Below, one piece after another: positions 1-10,660 of a stretch of 64,000 nucleotides of DNA. Under the pieces are notes generated by a model. The model ran no database searches. It had not been told where the DNA came from and saw only the letters and a list, made by a program, of their open reading frames with translations. This DNA comes from Phaeacidiphilus oryzae TH49. Lineage in GTDB: Bacteria > Actinomycetota > Actinomycetes > Streptomycetales > Streptomycetaceae. Where the stretch lies: contig NZ_JQMQ01000005.1 in assembly GCF_000744815.1 (NCBI RefSeq), positions 5,103,801-5,167,800 of the forward strand. The letters run 5' to 3'. A program made the translations under genes and the position numbers. Numbering within the stretch: the stretch's first letter is position 1; each line of letters starts with the position of its first letter.

Positions 1-43
1 TCGGTCATGTGACTCAAAGTCGCAGAACCATGACGCATTGTCA

Positions 44-60
44 CCCCTTCGCGGGGCGTT
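44..60 (+). terminator. possible short hairpin terminator at window edge
   Basis: CCCC-ttcgc-GGGG hairpin followed by a T-containing stretch. It could end a gene lying before the window or belong to the leuA promoter/leader region. The stem is only four pairs, so support is weak. I see no gene in 1-135. Confidence 0.25.
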
Positions 61-135
61 CTTCGTCTCATACTCCGGAAAGAACGGGGAGCCGGGTGCG
101 GTCGCGGTGAGCCGTGGGTTAACGTGGTCGGCATC

Positions 136-164
136 ATGCGCTACGGGCTGCTTCTTCTTAGCTG

Positions 165-183
<19 letters not shown>
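136..183 (+). CDS. leucine-rich leader peptide upstream of leuA
   Basis: Fifteen-codon ORF (MRYGLLLLSCRGGGL) ending about 100 nt before leuA. Codons 5-8 are four leucine codons in a row (CTG CTT CTT CTT); CTT is uncommon in so GC-rich a genome, and the last codon is again CTG. A shortage of charged leucyl-tRNA should stall ribosomes at codons 5-8. The second half of the ORF forms the 5' arm of the hairpin at 165-207, so stalling would alter how the leader RNA folds. This is the layout of amino-acid attenuation; leader-peptide control of leuA has been predicted in actinobacteria. No good Shine-Dalgarno precedes the ATG and the ORF is too short for codon statistics, so the call rests on the leucine run and its position. 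Confidence 0.6.
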
Positions 184-2028
<1,845 letters not shown>

Positions 2029-2205
2029 CGAACCGTCCGGGCCGGCGGGCGGAGCGGTGCTGGTGCTCCGAACTCCGCCTTCCGGCACGGCAGTTCACAG
2101 AAACGGTTACTCATCTCGCAGGAAGTGCTGACAGCGCGTCACTCTCATGGCAGCATCGGTCGATACGAAGCAGGCCGGTCGGCACACCGCAGGGGGTAGA
2201 GCGCC

Positions 2206-2934
2206 GTGACGCATCTCGTCGGGGTACGCGCCCGCTGGCGCACGGATTCACTCGGCGAGTTCTTCTGCCCCGGCTGCGGAGGCGACCGCCGCCACCGCCG
2301 CCAGCACGGCCGCCGCTGGCTGCGACTGGTCGGGGCGCCGCTGCTGCCGCTGCGCACCCTGGACGAGTGCGTGCAGTGCATGACCTGCCGCCGGCGCTAC
2401 CCGCTGGAGGCCCTGGAGCGGCCCACCAGCGCCCGGCTCACCACCCTCCTGCGGGACGCGCAGTACACCGTCGCGCTGGCCGTGCTGGCGGCCGGCGGGA
2501 CGACCGCCCGGGCGGCCCGGGAGGCGGCCTGCCAGGTGGTACGCGAGGCCGGCTTCGAGGACCACGGCGAGGCGCAGGTGCTGGCCGCGCTCGCCGCGCT
2601 GGGCGGACTGGGCGAGTCCGCCGGGGCGCCGGACGCCGCGGACGCCGGCGTGGAGGCGGCCGGCGCGGCCGGGCCCGGGCCGGACCGGTTCAGCGGCTGC
2701 GGCAGCGAGCTCGCCGTCGAGCTGCACGCGACGCTGGAGCCGCTGGCCCCGCATCTCGCCCCGCAGGGGCTGGAGCGGCTGCTGCTGCAGGGCGCCTGGA
2801 TCGCCCTGGCGGACGGGCCGTACCGGCCGTCCGAGCGGGACACCCTGACCGCCGTCGGCTGCTGCCTGCGGATGACGGCCGAGCAGATCGACTCCACGCT
2901 GGAGGCGGCGGCGCGGATGCCGCATCAGCACTGA
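2206..2934 (+). CDS. zinc-ribbon/TerB-like protein
   Basis: A 242-aa protein with GTG start and strong SD (aggggg, 10 nt upstream). The N-terminus has a probable zinc ribbon: C21-P-G-C24, then C55-V-Q-C58-M-T-C61. From about residue 70 it is alanine-rich and helical, with two repeats resembling the TerB (tellurite resistance) fold: one from about 72-125, the other from about 165-235 with the LLLQGAWIALADGPYRPSE segment. A glycine/alanine linker joins them. Proteins of this type lie next to leuA in Streptomyces and are annotated as TerB family; the biochemical role is unknown, and no other ter gene is nearby, so tellurite resistance should not be assumed. It is transcribed with leuA's strand but 177 bp away. 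Its 3' end lies in a 22-bp tandem repeat. Confidence 0.8.
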   Translation: MTHLVGVRARWRTDSLGEFFCPGCGGDRRHRRQHGRRWLRLVGAPLLPLRTLDECVQCMTCRRRYPLEALERPTSARLTTLLRDAQYTVALAVLAAGGTTARAAREAACQVVREAGFEDHGEAQVLAALAALGGLGESAGAPDAADAGVEAAGAAGPGPDRFSGCGSELAVELHATLEPLAPHLAPQGLERLLLQGAWIALADGPYRPSERDTLTAVGCCLRMTAEQIDSTLEAAARMPHQH

Positions 2935-2980
2935 GCGGAGTCCGCATCAGCACTGAGCGGATGCCGCATCAGCACTGAAC
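2915..2980 (+). repeat. three tandem 22-bp copies across a stop codon
   Basis: Units at 2915-2936, 2937-2958 and 2959-2980 are nearly identical (2-3 differences). Each holds the core CCGCATCAGCACTGA, so the stop codon of the TerB-like gene (MPHQH-stop in the first unit) is repeated three times. This looks like replication slippage at a gene end; extra copies lie outside the coding region and do not alter the protein. Confidence 0.9.
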
Positions 2981-3011
2981 CGGGGGCGCGGGGAGCCTCG
3001 CCGCCCGCCCG

Positions 3012-4001
3012 TCACGGCGTCGCGGCCGCCAGCTCGCCCTCCGGCGCCGCCCGGGGCGCGAACGTCCGGCGGTAGGCCTGCGGCGTGACGCCCATCGCAC
3101 GGCGGAAATGGTGGCGCAGCAGCGCGCCCGAGCCCAGCCCGCACAGCCTCGCCACCTCCTCCAGGTCCAGCGCGGTCTCCTCCAGCAGGCGGCGCGCGTG
3201 GAGCACCCGCTGCTGGGTCAGCCAGCGCAGCGGGGTGCTGCCGGTCTCGGCGGCGAAGCGGCGGGCGAAGGTCCGCTCGGACATCCGGGCCCGCTTGGCC
3301 AGTCCGGCCACCGTCTGCTCCCGGTCCAGATGCTCCAGCATCCAGTCCAGCAGCGGCTGGAGCCCGTCCGCCCGCGTCTCCGGCACCGGCAGGTCGATGA
3401 ACTGCCGCTGGCCGCCGTCCCGTTGGGGCGGGACGACCATCCGGCGGGCGATCAGGTTGGCCACCTCGCTGCCCATCTCGCGGCGGACCAGGTGGAGGCA
3501 GGCGTCGATGCCGGCGGCGGTCCCGGCGCTGGTGATCAGCCGCCCCTCGTCCACGTAGAGGACGCCGGGGTCCACCTCGGCGCGTGGATAGCGCTCGGCG
3601 AGGGCCGCGGTGTGCCGCCAGTGGGTGGTGCAGCGCCGGCCGTCCAGCAGCCCGGCCTCGGCCAGCAGGAAGGCGCCGCTGCACACGGAGAGGATGATCG
3701 CCCCGCGCTCGTACGCCTCGCGCAGCGCGGCGATCGCGGCCGGGGGGTAGCGGGTGATCTCGGTGCCGACCGCCGGCACGCAGACCAGGTCGGCGTCGAC
3801 CAGTTCGTCCAGGCCCCGGTCGGGGACGAAGGCGCAGCCGACCCGGGTGCTCAGCGGCCTGCCGGGGTGCTCGCCGCAGACCCGGAAGTCGAACGCCGGC
3901 ACGCCGTCCTCGGTGCGGTCCAGCCCGAACACCTCGCACACCACGCCGAATTCGAACGGCGCGGTGCCGTCCACCAGCAGTACGGCCACGGAACGCAACA
4001 T
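3012..4001 (-). CDS. GlxA-type AraC regulator with DJ-1/PfpI domain
   Basis: A 329-aa regulator. Residues 1 to about 170 form a DJ-1/PfpI (class I glutamine amidotransferase-like) domain beginning MLRSVAVLLVDGTAPFEFGV, with the cysteine turn SVCSGAFLLAEAGLL. Residues about 215-315 hold two helix-turn-helix motifs of the AraC family (VAGLAKRARMSERTFARRF and LEEVARLCGLGSGALLRHHFR). In this family the first domain is thought to sense a small molecule and is usually not an active protease. The reading frame is open a further 100 codons upstream, but that part is the shadow of genes on the other strand; ATG at 4001 starts exactly at the domain. It is divergent from the small ORF at 4089. The target is unknown. 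Confidence 0.9.
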   Translation of the reverse strand: MLRSVAVLLVDGTAPFEFGVVCEVFGLDRTEDGVPAFDFRVCGEHPGRPLSTRVGCAFVPDRGLDELVDADLVCVPAVGTEITRYPPAAIAALREAYERGAIILSVCSGAFLLAEAGLLDGRRCTTHWRHTAALAERYPRAEVDPGVLYVDEGRLITSAGTAAGIDACLHLVRREMGSEVANLIARRMVVPPQRDGGQRQFIDLPVPETRADGLQPLLDWMLEHLDREQTVAGLAKRARMSERTFARRFAAETGSTPLRWLTQQRVLHARRLLEETALDLEEVARLCGLGSGALLRHHFRRAMGVTPQAYRRTFAPRAAPEGELAAATP

Positions 4002-4088
4002 GTCCGCCACTGTACTTGGCAGGATTTTGCGGGACAAGGGCACTGCTGCCACTGGTGGCGGAATGTTGCGGGCAGAAGACTTACTGCC

Positions 4089-4247
4089 ATGGCTGACACA
4101 CTGATCGCAATCGCCCTGCTGGTCCTGCTGGCGCTCGCGCTGGAGCGCAACCACCGAAGGAACGGGCGCGGCCCCGACCGGTCCGGCCTCTCCCCGCTCG
4201 ACCTGCAGCGCATCCGCGCCGAGCTGGACTCGGCGGTGGACCGATGA
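4089..4247 (+). CDS. small single-pass membrane protein
   Basis: A 52-aa ORF starting MADTLIAIALLVLLALALER: one hydrophobic helix right at the N-terminus, then a basic tail (NHRRNGRG) and a short amphipathic stretch. Its stop overlaps the start of the next gene (CGATGAGG: ATG at 4244, TGA at 4245-4247), which implies translational coupling with the universal stress protein. The coupling and the clean hydrophobic helix are the main support, since the SD is weak. The function is not known; an N-terminal anchor this short could tether or regulate a partner. Confidence 0.6.
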   Translation: MADTLIAIALLVLLALALERNHRRNGRGPDRSGLSPLDLQRIRAELDSAVDR

Positions 4248-4792
4248 GGACCGGCGAACCGCGCGGATCCCGCGGCGAGGCGCAGGGGGAGCAGGCGGCA
4301 CCGGGCCGGGAGCGGGTCGTGGTCGGGGTCAGCGGGAGCCCCGCCAGCCGGGTCGCCCTGCGGAGGGCCGCGGAGGAGGCCCGGCGGCTGCGGCGGCCGC
4401 TGCTGGTCGTCCAGGCCTGGCGGCCGCCGAACGGGGAGACGGCGGCGCGGGTGGCGCCCTGCCCGGAGCTCGACCGGGAGATCGAGTTCCGCGCGCAGGC
4501 GCGGCTGGACCGGATCCTGCTGGACGAGTGGGTGTATCTGACGGACGTTCAGGTCACCTCCTGGTCGCTGCGGGCGCCGGTCGCGGCGGAGGCGCTGGTC
4601 CGGGTCGCCCGCCCGGGGGATCTCCTGGTCGTCGGGGGAGCCGCCGGCCGCTCCCTCTTCCGCGGCGCCACCCGGCGCGCGGTCCGCGCGCGGGCCCGCT
4701 GCCGGGTCCTGGAGACCCCGCGCCCCGTTCCCGGGCCCTCCTTCCGCCTTCGGCGCCTCACCCGGGGCGGGACCGGCAGAATGGGGGTATGA
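4244..4792 (+). CDS. universal stress protein (UspA) family
   Basis: A 182-aa protein with one Usp domain from about residue 23 (RVVVGVSGSPASRVALRRAAEEA) to about 160. Usp domains bind ATP or AMP through GxxGx9G(S/T); here the segment is VVGGAAGRSLFRGATRRAV, which lacks the usual GS, so nucleotide binding may be weak or lost. It carries a charged N-terminal extension of about 20 residues. It overlaps the upstream small ORF and the downstream recO by 4 bp (ATGA on both sides), so these genes are co-translated. Usp proteins are linked to dormancy and stress; linkage to recO and uppS is probably one of transcription, not of function. Confidence 0.82.
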   Translation: MRTGEPRGSRGEAQGEQAAPGRERVVVGVSGSPASRVALRRAAEEARRLRRPLLVVQAWRPPNGETAARVAPCPELDREIEFRAQARLDRILLDEWVYLTDVQVTSWSLRAPVAAEALVRVARPGDLLVVGGAAGRSLFRGATRRAVRARARCRVLETPRPVPGPSFRLRRLTRGGTGRMGV

Positions 4793-5541
4793 GTCTGTAC
4801 CGGGATGACGGCGTGGTGCTCCGCACCCAGAAGCTGGGGGAAGCGGATCGGATCATCACCCTGCTGACCCGCCAGCACGGGCGGGTCCGCGCCGTCGCCC
4901 GAGGCGTTCGCCGGACCTCCTCCAAGTTCGGCGCCCGCCTGGAGCCCTTCTCCCACGTCGACGTCCAGTTCTTCGCCCGTGGGAGTGAACTGACGGGCCG
5001 CAGCCTGCCGCTCTGCACCCAGGTCGAGACGGTCGCCCCCTACGGCGGCCGGATCGTCACCGACTACCCCGCCTACACGGCCGGCACGGCCATGCTGGAG
5101 ACCGCCGAGCGGTTCACCGAGAACGAGGGCGAGCCCGCCGTCCAGCAGTACCTGCTGCTGGTCGGAGCCCTGCGCACGCTCGCCGCCCGCGCCCACGACG
5201 CCCATCTGGTGCTGGACGCCTTCCTCCTCCGCTCCCTCGCGGTGAACGGCTACGCCCCCTCCTTCGACACCTGCGCCAAATGCGGGCTTCCCGGACCCAA
5301 CCGCTTCTTTTCGGTGCAGACCGGGGGCGTCCTGTGCGGGGACTGCCGAGTGCCCGGATGTGCCGTACCCTCCCCTGAGACACTGGAGCTGCTGGGGGCG
5401 CTCCTGTCCGGGGACTGGGAGACGGCCGACGCCTGCGAGCCGCGCCACTGCCGGGAGGGCAGCGGACTGGTCGCCGCCTACCTGCAGTGGCATCTGGAGC
5501 GGAGCCTCCGCTCGCTGAGATACGTGGAGAGCCAGACCTGA
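4789..5541 (+). CDS. recO: DNA repair protein RecO
   Basis: A mediator of homologous recombination that helps RecR load RecA on SSB-coated single-stranded DNA and anneals complementary strands. The 250-aa protein has the OB-fold N-terminus ([20 protein letters not shown], then [12 protein letters not shown]) over residues 1-80, a helical middle, and the C-terminal zinc finger CAKCG near 162-166 paired with CGDC about 20 residues later. Length is usual. It overlaps the upstream Usp gene by 4 bp, and its TGA overlaps the ATG of uppS (TGATG), so recO and uppS are coupled, as is usual in Streptomyces. Confidence 0.96.
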   Translation: MSLYRDDGVVLRTQKLGEADRIITLLTRQHGRVRAVARGVRRTSSKFGARLEPFSHVDVQFFARGSELTGRSLPLCTQVETVAPYGGRIVTDYPAYTAGTAMLETAERFTENEGEPAVQQYLLLVGALRTLAARAHDAHLVLDAFLLRSLAVNGYAPSFDTCAKCGLPGPNRFFSVQTGGVLCGDCRVPGCAVPSPETLELLGALLSGDWETADACEPRHCREGSGLVAAYLQWHLERSLRSLRYVESQT

Positions 5542-6434
5542 TGGTGTTCGGAACGTCGTCCAAGGCAGCAGCGGCGTCGGCCCAGCCGGCGCAGTCGTCG
5601 AGGCGCCGCAACCGCCGCGAGTACCTGCCGCCGAGCCCGCACCCGAGCGGCGCCCGGCCGCCCAAGATCCCGGGCGAGCTGGTGCCGCGGCATGTGGCCA
5701 TCGTGATGGACGGCAACGGGCGCTGGGCCAAGGACCGCGGCCTGCCCCGCACGGAGGGCCACAAGGTCGGCGAGGGCGTGGTGCTGGACGTCCTCAAGGG
5801 CTGCATCGAGCTCGGCGTGAAGAACCTCTCGCTGTACGCCTTCTCCACCGAGAACTGGAAGCGCTCCCCGGACGAGGTGCGCTTCCTGATGAACTTCAAC
5901 CGGGACGTCATCCACCGCCGCCGGGACGAGATGGACGCCATGGGCGTCCGGGTCCGCTGGGCCGGCCGGATGCCCAAGCTGTGGAAGAGCGTCGTCCAGG
6001 AGCTCCAGGTCGCCGAGGAGATGACCAGGGACAACGACGCGATGACCCTCTACATGTGCGTCAACTACGGCGGCCGGGCGGAGATCGCGGACGCCGCCGC
6101 GGCGATCGCCCGGGACGTCGCGGAGGGCAGGCTGGACCCGAAGAAGGTCAACGAGAAGACCTTCGCCAAGTACCTCTACCACCCCGACATGCCGGACGTG
6201 GACCTGTTCCTGCGGCCCAGCGGGGAGCAGCGCACCTCCAACTTCCTGGCCTGGCAGTCGGCGTACGCCGAGTTCGTCTTCCAGGACGTGCTGTGGCCGG
6301 ACTTCGACCGCCGCGACCTGTGGCGGGCCTGCGAGGCCTACGCCTCCCGGGACCGGCGGTTCGGTGGGGCGGTCCCCAACGAGACCCAGCGGGCGGGCGA
6401 GCCGGCCGAGCTGCCGTCCCAGCCCCAGCGCTGA
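5541..6434 (+). CDS. uppS: cis-prenyl (undecaprenyl-type) diphosphate synthase
   Basis: Adds isopentenyl diphosphate units in cis to make the C50/C55 lipid diphosphate that carries peptidoglycan and other wall precursors across the membrane. The 297-aa protein contains the family signature [17 protein letters not shown] (residues about 51-67; the aspartate of MDGNGR binds Mg), [25 protein letters not shown] and the C-terminal [16 protein letters not shown], which contacts the diphosphate. About 45 basic, disordered residues precede the domain. The ATG overlaps the recO stop. An upstream in-frame ATG inside recO is unlikely because the coupled start fits the operon. Whether it makes decaprenyl or undecaprenyl chains cannot be told from sequence. 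Confidence 0.96.
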   Translation: MVFGTSSKAAAASAQPAQSSRRRNRREYLPPSPHPSGARPPKIPGELVPRHVAIVMDGNGRWAKDRGLPRTEGHKVGEGVVLDVLKGCIELGVKNLSLYAFSTENWKRSPDEVRFLMNFNRDVIHRRRDEMDAMGVRVRWAGRMPKLWKSVVQELQVAEEMTRDNDAMTLYMCVNYGGRAEIADAAAAIARDVAEGRLDPKKVNEKTFAKYLYHPDMPDVDLFLRPSGEQRTSNFLAWQSAYAEFVFQDVLWPDFDRRDLWRACEAYASRDRRFGGAVPNETQRAGEPAELPSQPQR

Positions 6435-6482
6435 GCCCCCGGGCCTGAGCGCCCAGCGCGGGCCCCCGGCGCGGAGCTCAGC
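6430..6482. terminator. convergent terminator between uppS and zur
   Basis: Inverted repeat GCTGAGC (6430-6436) / GCTCAGC (6476-6482). The left arm contains the uppS stop and the right arm the zur stop on the other strand. GC-rich internal repeats within the loop can pair further. Works in principle in both directions. Confidence 0.5.
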
Positions 6483-6927
6483 CCGCGGGCCGCGCGGAGT
6501 GCGAGCAGTCCGCGCAGGTCCCGAAGATCTCCAGGGTGTGGGCGAGCTCGGTGAAGCCGTGCGCCGCGGCCACCTCGTCCGCCCACTCCTCCACGGCCGG
6601 GCCCTCGACCTCGACCGTCCGGCCGCACTCGCGGCAGACCAGATGGTGGTGGTGGCCCCGGCTGCAACGCCGGTACACCGCCTCGTTGTTGTCGGTGCGC
6701 AGCACGTCGATCTCGCCCGCGTCCGCCAGCGCCTGGAGGGTGCGGTAGACGGTGGTGAGGCCGACCCCGTCGCCCCGGTGCCGGAGCAGGTCGTAGAGCT
6801 CCTGGGCGCTGCGGAAGTCGTTCACCTCGTCCAGCGCGGAGCGGACCGCCGCACGCTGCCTCGTCGATCGGCCTCCCGGCCGACCGGACGGCCGGTCGGA
6901 GGGCGACTGCCGATTGGCCGTGGTCAC
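6478..6927 (-). CDS. zur: zinc uptake regulator, Fur family
   Basis: A 149-aa Fur-family repressor. The winged helix covers residues about 22-85 (STRQRAAVRSALDEV, SAQELYDLLRHRGDGVGLTTVYRTLQAL), followed by the metal-binding dimer domain with the histidine cluster GHHHHLVCRECG and a final CADCSHS; the two CxxC pairs form the structural zinc site. This pattern and the position between uppS and glyQS match Streptomyces Zur (SCO2508) more closely than FurA or Nur. The GTG at 6927 has a GGGAG about 8 nt upstream; longer in-frame starts lack one. In S. coelicolor the znuACB zinc importer lies beside zur, but here the 283 bp up to glyQS hold no gene, so the importer must be elsewhere or missing. Confidence 0.88.
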   Translation of the reverse strand: MTTANRQSPSDRPSGRPGGRSTRQRAAVRSALDEVNDFRSAQELYDLLRHRGDGVGLTTVYRTLQALADAGEIDVLRTDNNEAVYRRCSRGHHHHLVCRECGRTVEVEGPAVEEWADEVAAAHGFTELAHTLEIFGTCADCSHSARPAG

Positions 6928-7210
6928 CGCGGATGCTCCCGTCTGTCGCCGTCTTGGGCGTCCATTGTGCCAGCGGGGGCCGGGCCGACCGGAAGGGCCG
7001 CGCGAGGAGCCCGTCCGCGGGCCGGCCGCGGGCCCGCCGCGGGCCGACCGGCGCCGCACCGCGGGCGCGCGGCACACCGTCGTACCCGTAGAGTGCCCAC
7101 CGATTTGAATCCGGCATGGCGGGGGCCGGTAACCTGAGGTATTCGGTCGGGGCGACGCGCCGATCGACCCCACCCGTCACTGACCGCTTCGTCGTACTGA
7201 AGAGAGCACT

Positions 7211-8599
7211 GTGGCCGCCGACAAGATCGACACGATCGTCAGCCTGAGCAAGCGCCGTGGCTTCGTCTACCCCAGCAGCGAGATCTACGGTGGCCAGCGC
7301 GCCGCCTGGGACTACGGGCCGCTGGGCGTCGAGCTCAAGGAGAACATCAAGCGGCAGTGGTGGCGCGCCATGGTCACCAGCCGCGAGGACGTCGTGGGCA
7401 TCGACTCCTCGGTGATCCTCGCCCGCGAGGTCTGGGAGGCCTCCGGACACGTCGCCACCTTCAGCGACCCGCTCACCGAGTGCACCTCCTGCCACAAGCG
7501 GTTCCGCGCGGACCACCTGGAGGAGGCGTACGAGGCCAAGCACGGCCGCCCGCCGGCCAACGGCCTCGCCGACATCAACTGCCCCAACTGCGGGAACAAG
7601 GGCGGCTTCACCGAGCCCAAGCAGTTCTCCGGGATGCTGCAGACCCACCTGGGCGCGTTCAACGCGGATGATCCGGCGGGTCTCGCGTACCTCCGCCCGG
7701 AGACCGCGCAGGGCATCTTCATCTCCTTCGCCGCCGTGCAGCAGACCTCGCGGAAGAAGCCGCCGTTCGGCATCGCGCAGACCGGCAAGTCCTTCCGCAA
7801 CGAGATCACGCCCGGCAACTTCATCTTCCGGACCCGCGAGTTCGAGCAGATGGAGATGGAGTTCTTCGTCAAGCCGGGCGAGGACGAGAAGTGGCACGAG
7901 TACTGGCTCGAGGAGCGGATGAACTGGTACCGCGGCCTCGGCGTCCGCGAGGAGAACCTGCGGTTCTACGAGCACCCCAAGGAGAAGCTGTCGCACTACG
8001 CGAAGCGGACCGTGGACATCGAGTACCGCTTCCAGTTCGGCGGCAGCGAGTTCGGTGAGCTGGAGGGCATCGCCAACCGCACCGACTACGACCTGGCGCA
8101 GCACGCCCAGCACTCCGGCCAGGACCTCAAGTACTTCGACCAGGAGTCCGGCGAGCGCTGGTTCCCGTATGTGATCGAGCCGGCGGCCGGCGTCAACCGC
8201 GCGATGCTGGCCTTCATGCTGGACGCGTACGTCGAGGACGAGGCGCCGAACGCCAAGGGCGTGATGGAGAAGCGCACCGTGATGCGCCTCGACCCGCGGC
8301 TCGCGCCGGTCAAGGTCGCCGTGCTGCCGCTGTCCCGCAACGCCGCGCTCTCCCCGAAGGCCCGCGGTCTCGCCTCCGACCTGCGCAAGCACTGGAACGT
8401 CGAGTTCGACGACGCCGGCGCGATCGGCCGGCGCTACCGCCGCCAGGACGAGATCGGCACGCCGTTCTGCGTCACGGTCGACTTCGACACCCTTGAGGAC
8501 AACGCGGCGACGGTCCGCGACCGCGACTCGATGGGCCAGGAGCGCGTCTCCCTCGACCAGGTCGAGGGCTACCTGGCGGGCAAGCTGCTCGGCTGCTGA
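7211..8599 (+). CDS. glyQS: glycyl-tRNA synthetase, dimeric class II type
   Basis: Charges tRNA-Gly. The 462-aa protein is the single-chain, eukaryote-like form found in actinobacteria. It begins [24 protein letters not shown]; class II motif 1 surrounds [17 protein letters not shown]; a four-cysteine zinc insert is visible (CTSCHKRF and [10 protein letters not shown]); [12 protein letters not shown] and [25 protein letters not shown] form motif 2 and the active site; the C-terminal anticodon-binding domain begins near residue 360 ([11 protein letters not shown]). GTG start, with weak AGAGAG upstream. A single gene; it is followed at once by a strong hairpin terminator. Confidence 0.97.
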   Translation: MAADKIDTIVSLSKRRGFVYPSSEIYGGQRAAWDYGPLGVELKENIKRQWWRAMVTSREDVVGIDSSVILAREVWEASGHVATFSDPLTECTSCHKRFRADHLEEAYEAKHGRPPANGLADINCPNCGNKGGFTEPKQFSGMLQTHLGAFNADDPAGLAYLRPETAQGIFISFAAVQQTSRKKPPFGIAQTGKSFRNEITPGNFIFRTREFEQMEMEFFVKPGEDEKWHEYWLEERMNWYRGLGVREENLRFYEHPKEKLSHYAKRTVDIEYRFQFGGSEFGELEGIANRTDYDLAQHAQHSGQDLKYFDQESGERWFPYVIEPAAGVNRAMLAFMLDAYVEDEAPNAKGVMEKRTVMRLDPRLAPVKVAVLPLSRNAALSPKARGLASDLRKHWNVEFDDAGAIGRRYRRQDEIGTPFCVTVDFDTLEDNAATVRDRDSMGQERVSLDQVEGYLAGKLLGC

Positions 8600-8618
8600 C
8601 GCGGCAGGCGCCGCAGGC

Positions 8619-8658
8619 GCGAGCAAGGGGCGCGAGGAACCCCGCGCCCCTTGCTCGC
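8619..8658. terminator. 16-bp hairpin terminator after glyQS
   Basis: Perfect inverted repeat GCGAGCAAGGGGCGCG / CGCGCCCCTTGCTCGC with an 8-nt loop, between two convergent genes. It has no T-tract, which is common for intrinsic terminators in this group. Its core resembles the elements at 21464-21528 and 46854-46869. Confidence 0.8.
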
Positions 8659-8690
8659 CCTACGGGCTCAGCGGGCCGCGGGCCGAAGGG

Positions 8691-9140
8691 TCAGCGCGCC
8701 CTGCGGACCCGGAGGGCGACGCCCTGCCCGCGAACCACCGTCGGCCGGACCGTCCCCGTCGTCGTCGCCAACCAGAACGCCGCCCCCACGGGCACCGTCG
8801 CAGACGGTAGCTCCCGCCGCGGCCTGCGCCCGAGGAAGGCGATCTCCGGCCCACCCGCGCCCGCGCCTTCCGCGACCACCCCCCACGCCAGCCCGTACCA
8901 GCGCCCGGCCCGCCGGACCGCCTGCGCGTCCCGCAGCGGCCGGGCGTCCAGCGCGGTCCCGGCGACGACCACGTCGACCAGCAGCCCGTCCCGGTACACC
9001 TCGAGCGCCGGCCGCCCGCCCGCGCCGCGCCCGAACCGGACGGACCACGGCCCGTCCGTCGCCTCCTGGAACCCCGGCAGCGGCAGGCCCGGCGGCTCGT
9101 GGACGACGGCGCACGGCGCGTCACCGGTGATCGGCATCAT
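8691..9140 (-). CDS. conserved-looking protein of unknown function
   Basis: A 149-aa protein that I do not recognise. There is no signal peptide, membrane helix or cysteine motif. It is rich in short beta-like stretches (WSVRFGRGAGGRPALEVYRDG, LLVDVVVAGTALDARPL), arginine and glycine, suggesting a small all-beta domain. Start: two adjacent ATG codons (9140 and 9137) sit 4 and 7 nt after a GGGGGG tract; the second has the better spacing. Convergent with glyQS and divergent from the kinase at 9305. High GC in third position supports real coding. Confidence 0.6.
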   Translation of the reverse strand: MMPITGDAPCAVVHEPPGLPLPGFQEATDGPWSVRFGRGAGGRPALEVYRDGLLVDVVVAGTALDARPLRDAQAVRRAGRWYGLAWGVVAEGAGAGGPEIAFLGRRPRRELPSATVPVGAAFWLATTTGTVRPTVVRGQGVALRVRRAR

Positions 9141-9304
9141 GGTCCCCCCAAAAACGGTCCTGGTCGGCCGTCTCCCACTCTGCGCGTCGGACCTGTGTGA
9201 AGTCGGTAGTGGCCGCAGCCGGATCCGGGGTGTACCCAGCACCACCCCCACCCGGAACGGAAGTTCATGGCCGCCGCCCGACCAGGGCACATAGGCTCTG
9301 GCCC

Positions 9305-10660
9305 ATGGCATCCGCAGCCGCCGGCCCCGGCCCGGGCCCCGGCGCATCGCAGAGCGCGCCCGCCGCCCCGCGCGGCGCCGGCCTGCGCCGCGCCTACCGC
9401 CTGCTGCGGGAGCGGGCCCCCTGGGCCCACCAGGCCCTGCTGGGGCAGGCCTTCGCGGCGACCGCGGTGGCGATGGGCCTGCCGGCCTTCCTGCTGGTGG
9501 CCGTCGCGCTGGGTGCCCGAGGCGGCTTCTGGCTGGTGCTCCTGCTGACGGCGCCCCTGGTGGCGCTGTCGATCCGGCCGCTGACGGCGGTTCAGCGGAG
9601 CCGCTTCGCCGCCCTCCTCGGCCTGGAGATCCCGGTGCTGCCCCGGATCGCGGGGCCGTACGGCCCGCGCCGGCTGCACGCCTGGCTGCGCGCGGAGACC
9701 ACCCGGCGGCAGGCCGGGTACCACCTGCTGGCCGCCCCCGTGCTGGCCGCCGCCGGAGCCGCCTCGCTCGCCTGCTCCGCCGTCGGGCTGCTGTTCTCCA
9801 CCGTCTACCTGTGGGTCTGGGCGCTGCCGCCGCAGAACCGGGTGGCCGACTGGGGCTATACCACCCAGGCCGCCTACCTCACCGCGCTCGGTCTGGCGCT
9901 GCTCTGGCTGGCGCCGTGGATCGCCGAGGGGGTGGTGCGCGCCGACGTCCGGCTGGCCGCCGCACTCCTCGGGCCGAGCCTCGCCGAGCAGCTGGAGCGC
10001 CGGGTCGAGGACCTGGCGGAGTCCCGCGCCGGGGTGGTGGACGCGGCCGACGCCGAGCGCCGCCGGATCGAGCGCGACCTCCACGACGGGGTCCAGCAGC
10101 GGCTGGTCTCGCTGGCGATGAACCTCGGTCTGGCCCGCCGGACCCTCAAGGACCTCCCGCCGGAGGCGCTCCGGGTGATCGCCGAGGCGCAGCAGGAGGC
10201 CCAGGCCGCCATCGCCGAACTCCGGGACGTGGTACGGGGTCTCCACCCGGCCGTCCTGGAGGACCGGGGCCTGGACGCGGCGCTCTCCGGGATCGCCGCC
10301 CGGGCCCCGCTGCCGGTCCGGCTGCATGTGGACATGCCGGAGCGGCCGGTGCCGACCGTCGAGGCGGTTGCGTACTTCGTGGTCGCCGAGGCGCTGACCA
10401 ACGTGGTCAAGCACGCCGGGGCGAGCCGGGCGGAGATCTGGGTGGCGGCCCGGAACGGGCTGCTGCGGATCGCCGTCTCGGACGACGGCCGCGGCGGGGC
10501 CGATCCGGACGCGGGCCCGCGGGCCGGCTCCTTCGCCGGGGGCGGCTCCGGCCTCTCCGGCCTGCGCAAGCGGGTCGCCTCGGTGGACGGCCGGTTCTCC
10601 CTCTCCAGCCCCGTCGGGGGCCCGACCACCGTGACCGTGGAGCTGCCGTGCGCGCTGTGA
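9305..10660 (+). CDS. NarL-type membrane sensor histidine kinase
   Basis: A 451-aa sensor kinase. After a disordered N-terminus, residues about 55-100, 140-180 and 195-220 hold hydrophobic segments (AFAATAVAMGLPAFLLVAVA; AAPVLAAAGAASLACSAVGL) forming the membrane sensor domain. The HisKA_3 box RRIERDLHDGVQQRLVSLAM near residue 260 contains the phosphorylated histidine; the ATPase domain follows with the N-box AEALTNVVKHAGAS and the G-box GGSGLSGLRKRV. An in-frame start 36 codons upstream is possible, but ATG at 9305 begins right before the domain. It overlaps the response regulator gene by 13 bp. Third member of the operon is the DUF4097 protein. The signal is unknown. Confidence 0.9.
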   Translation: MASAAAGPGPGPGASQSAPAAPRGAGLRRAYRLLRERAPWAHQALLGQAFAATAVAMGLPAFLLVAVALGARGGFWLVLLLTAPLVALSIRPLTAVQRSRFAALLGLEIPVLPRIAGPYGPRRLHAWLRAETTRRQAGYHLLAAPVLAAAGAASLACSAVGLLFSTVYLWVWALPPQNRVADWGYTTQAAYLTALGLALLWLAPWIAEGVVRADVRLAAALLGPSLAEQLERRVEDLAESRAGVVDAADAERRRIERDLHDGVQQRLVSLAMNLGLARRTLKDLPPEALRVIAEAQQEAQAAIAELRDVVRGLHPAVLEDRGLDAALSGIAARAPLPVRLHVDMPERPVPTVEAVAYFVVAEALTNVVKHAGASRAEIWVAARNGLLRIAVSDDGRGGADPDAGPRAGSFAGGGSGLSGLRKRVASVDGRFSLSSPVGGPTTVTVELPCAL

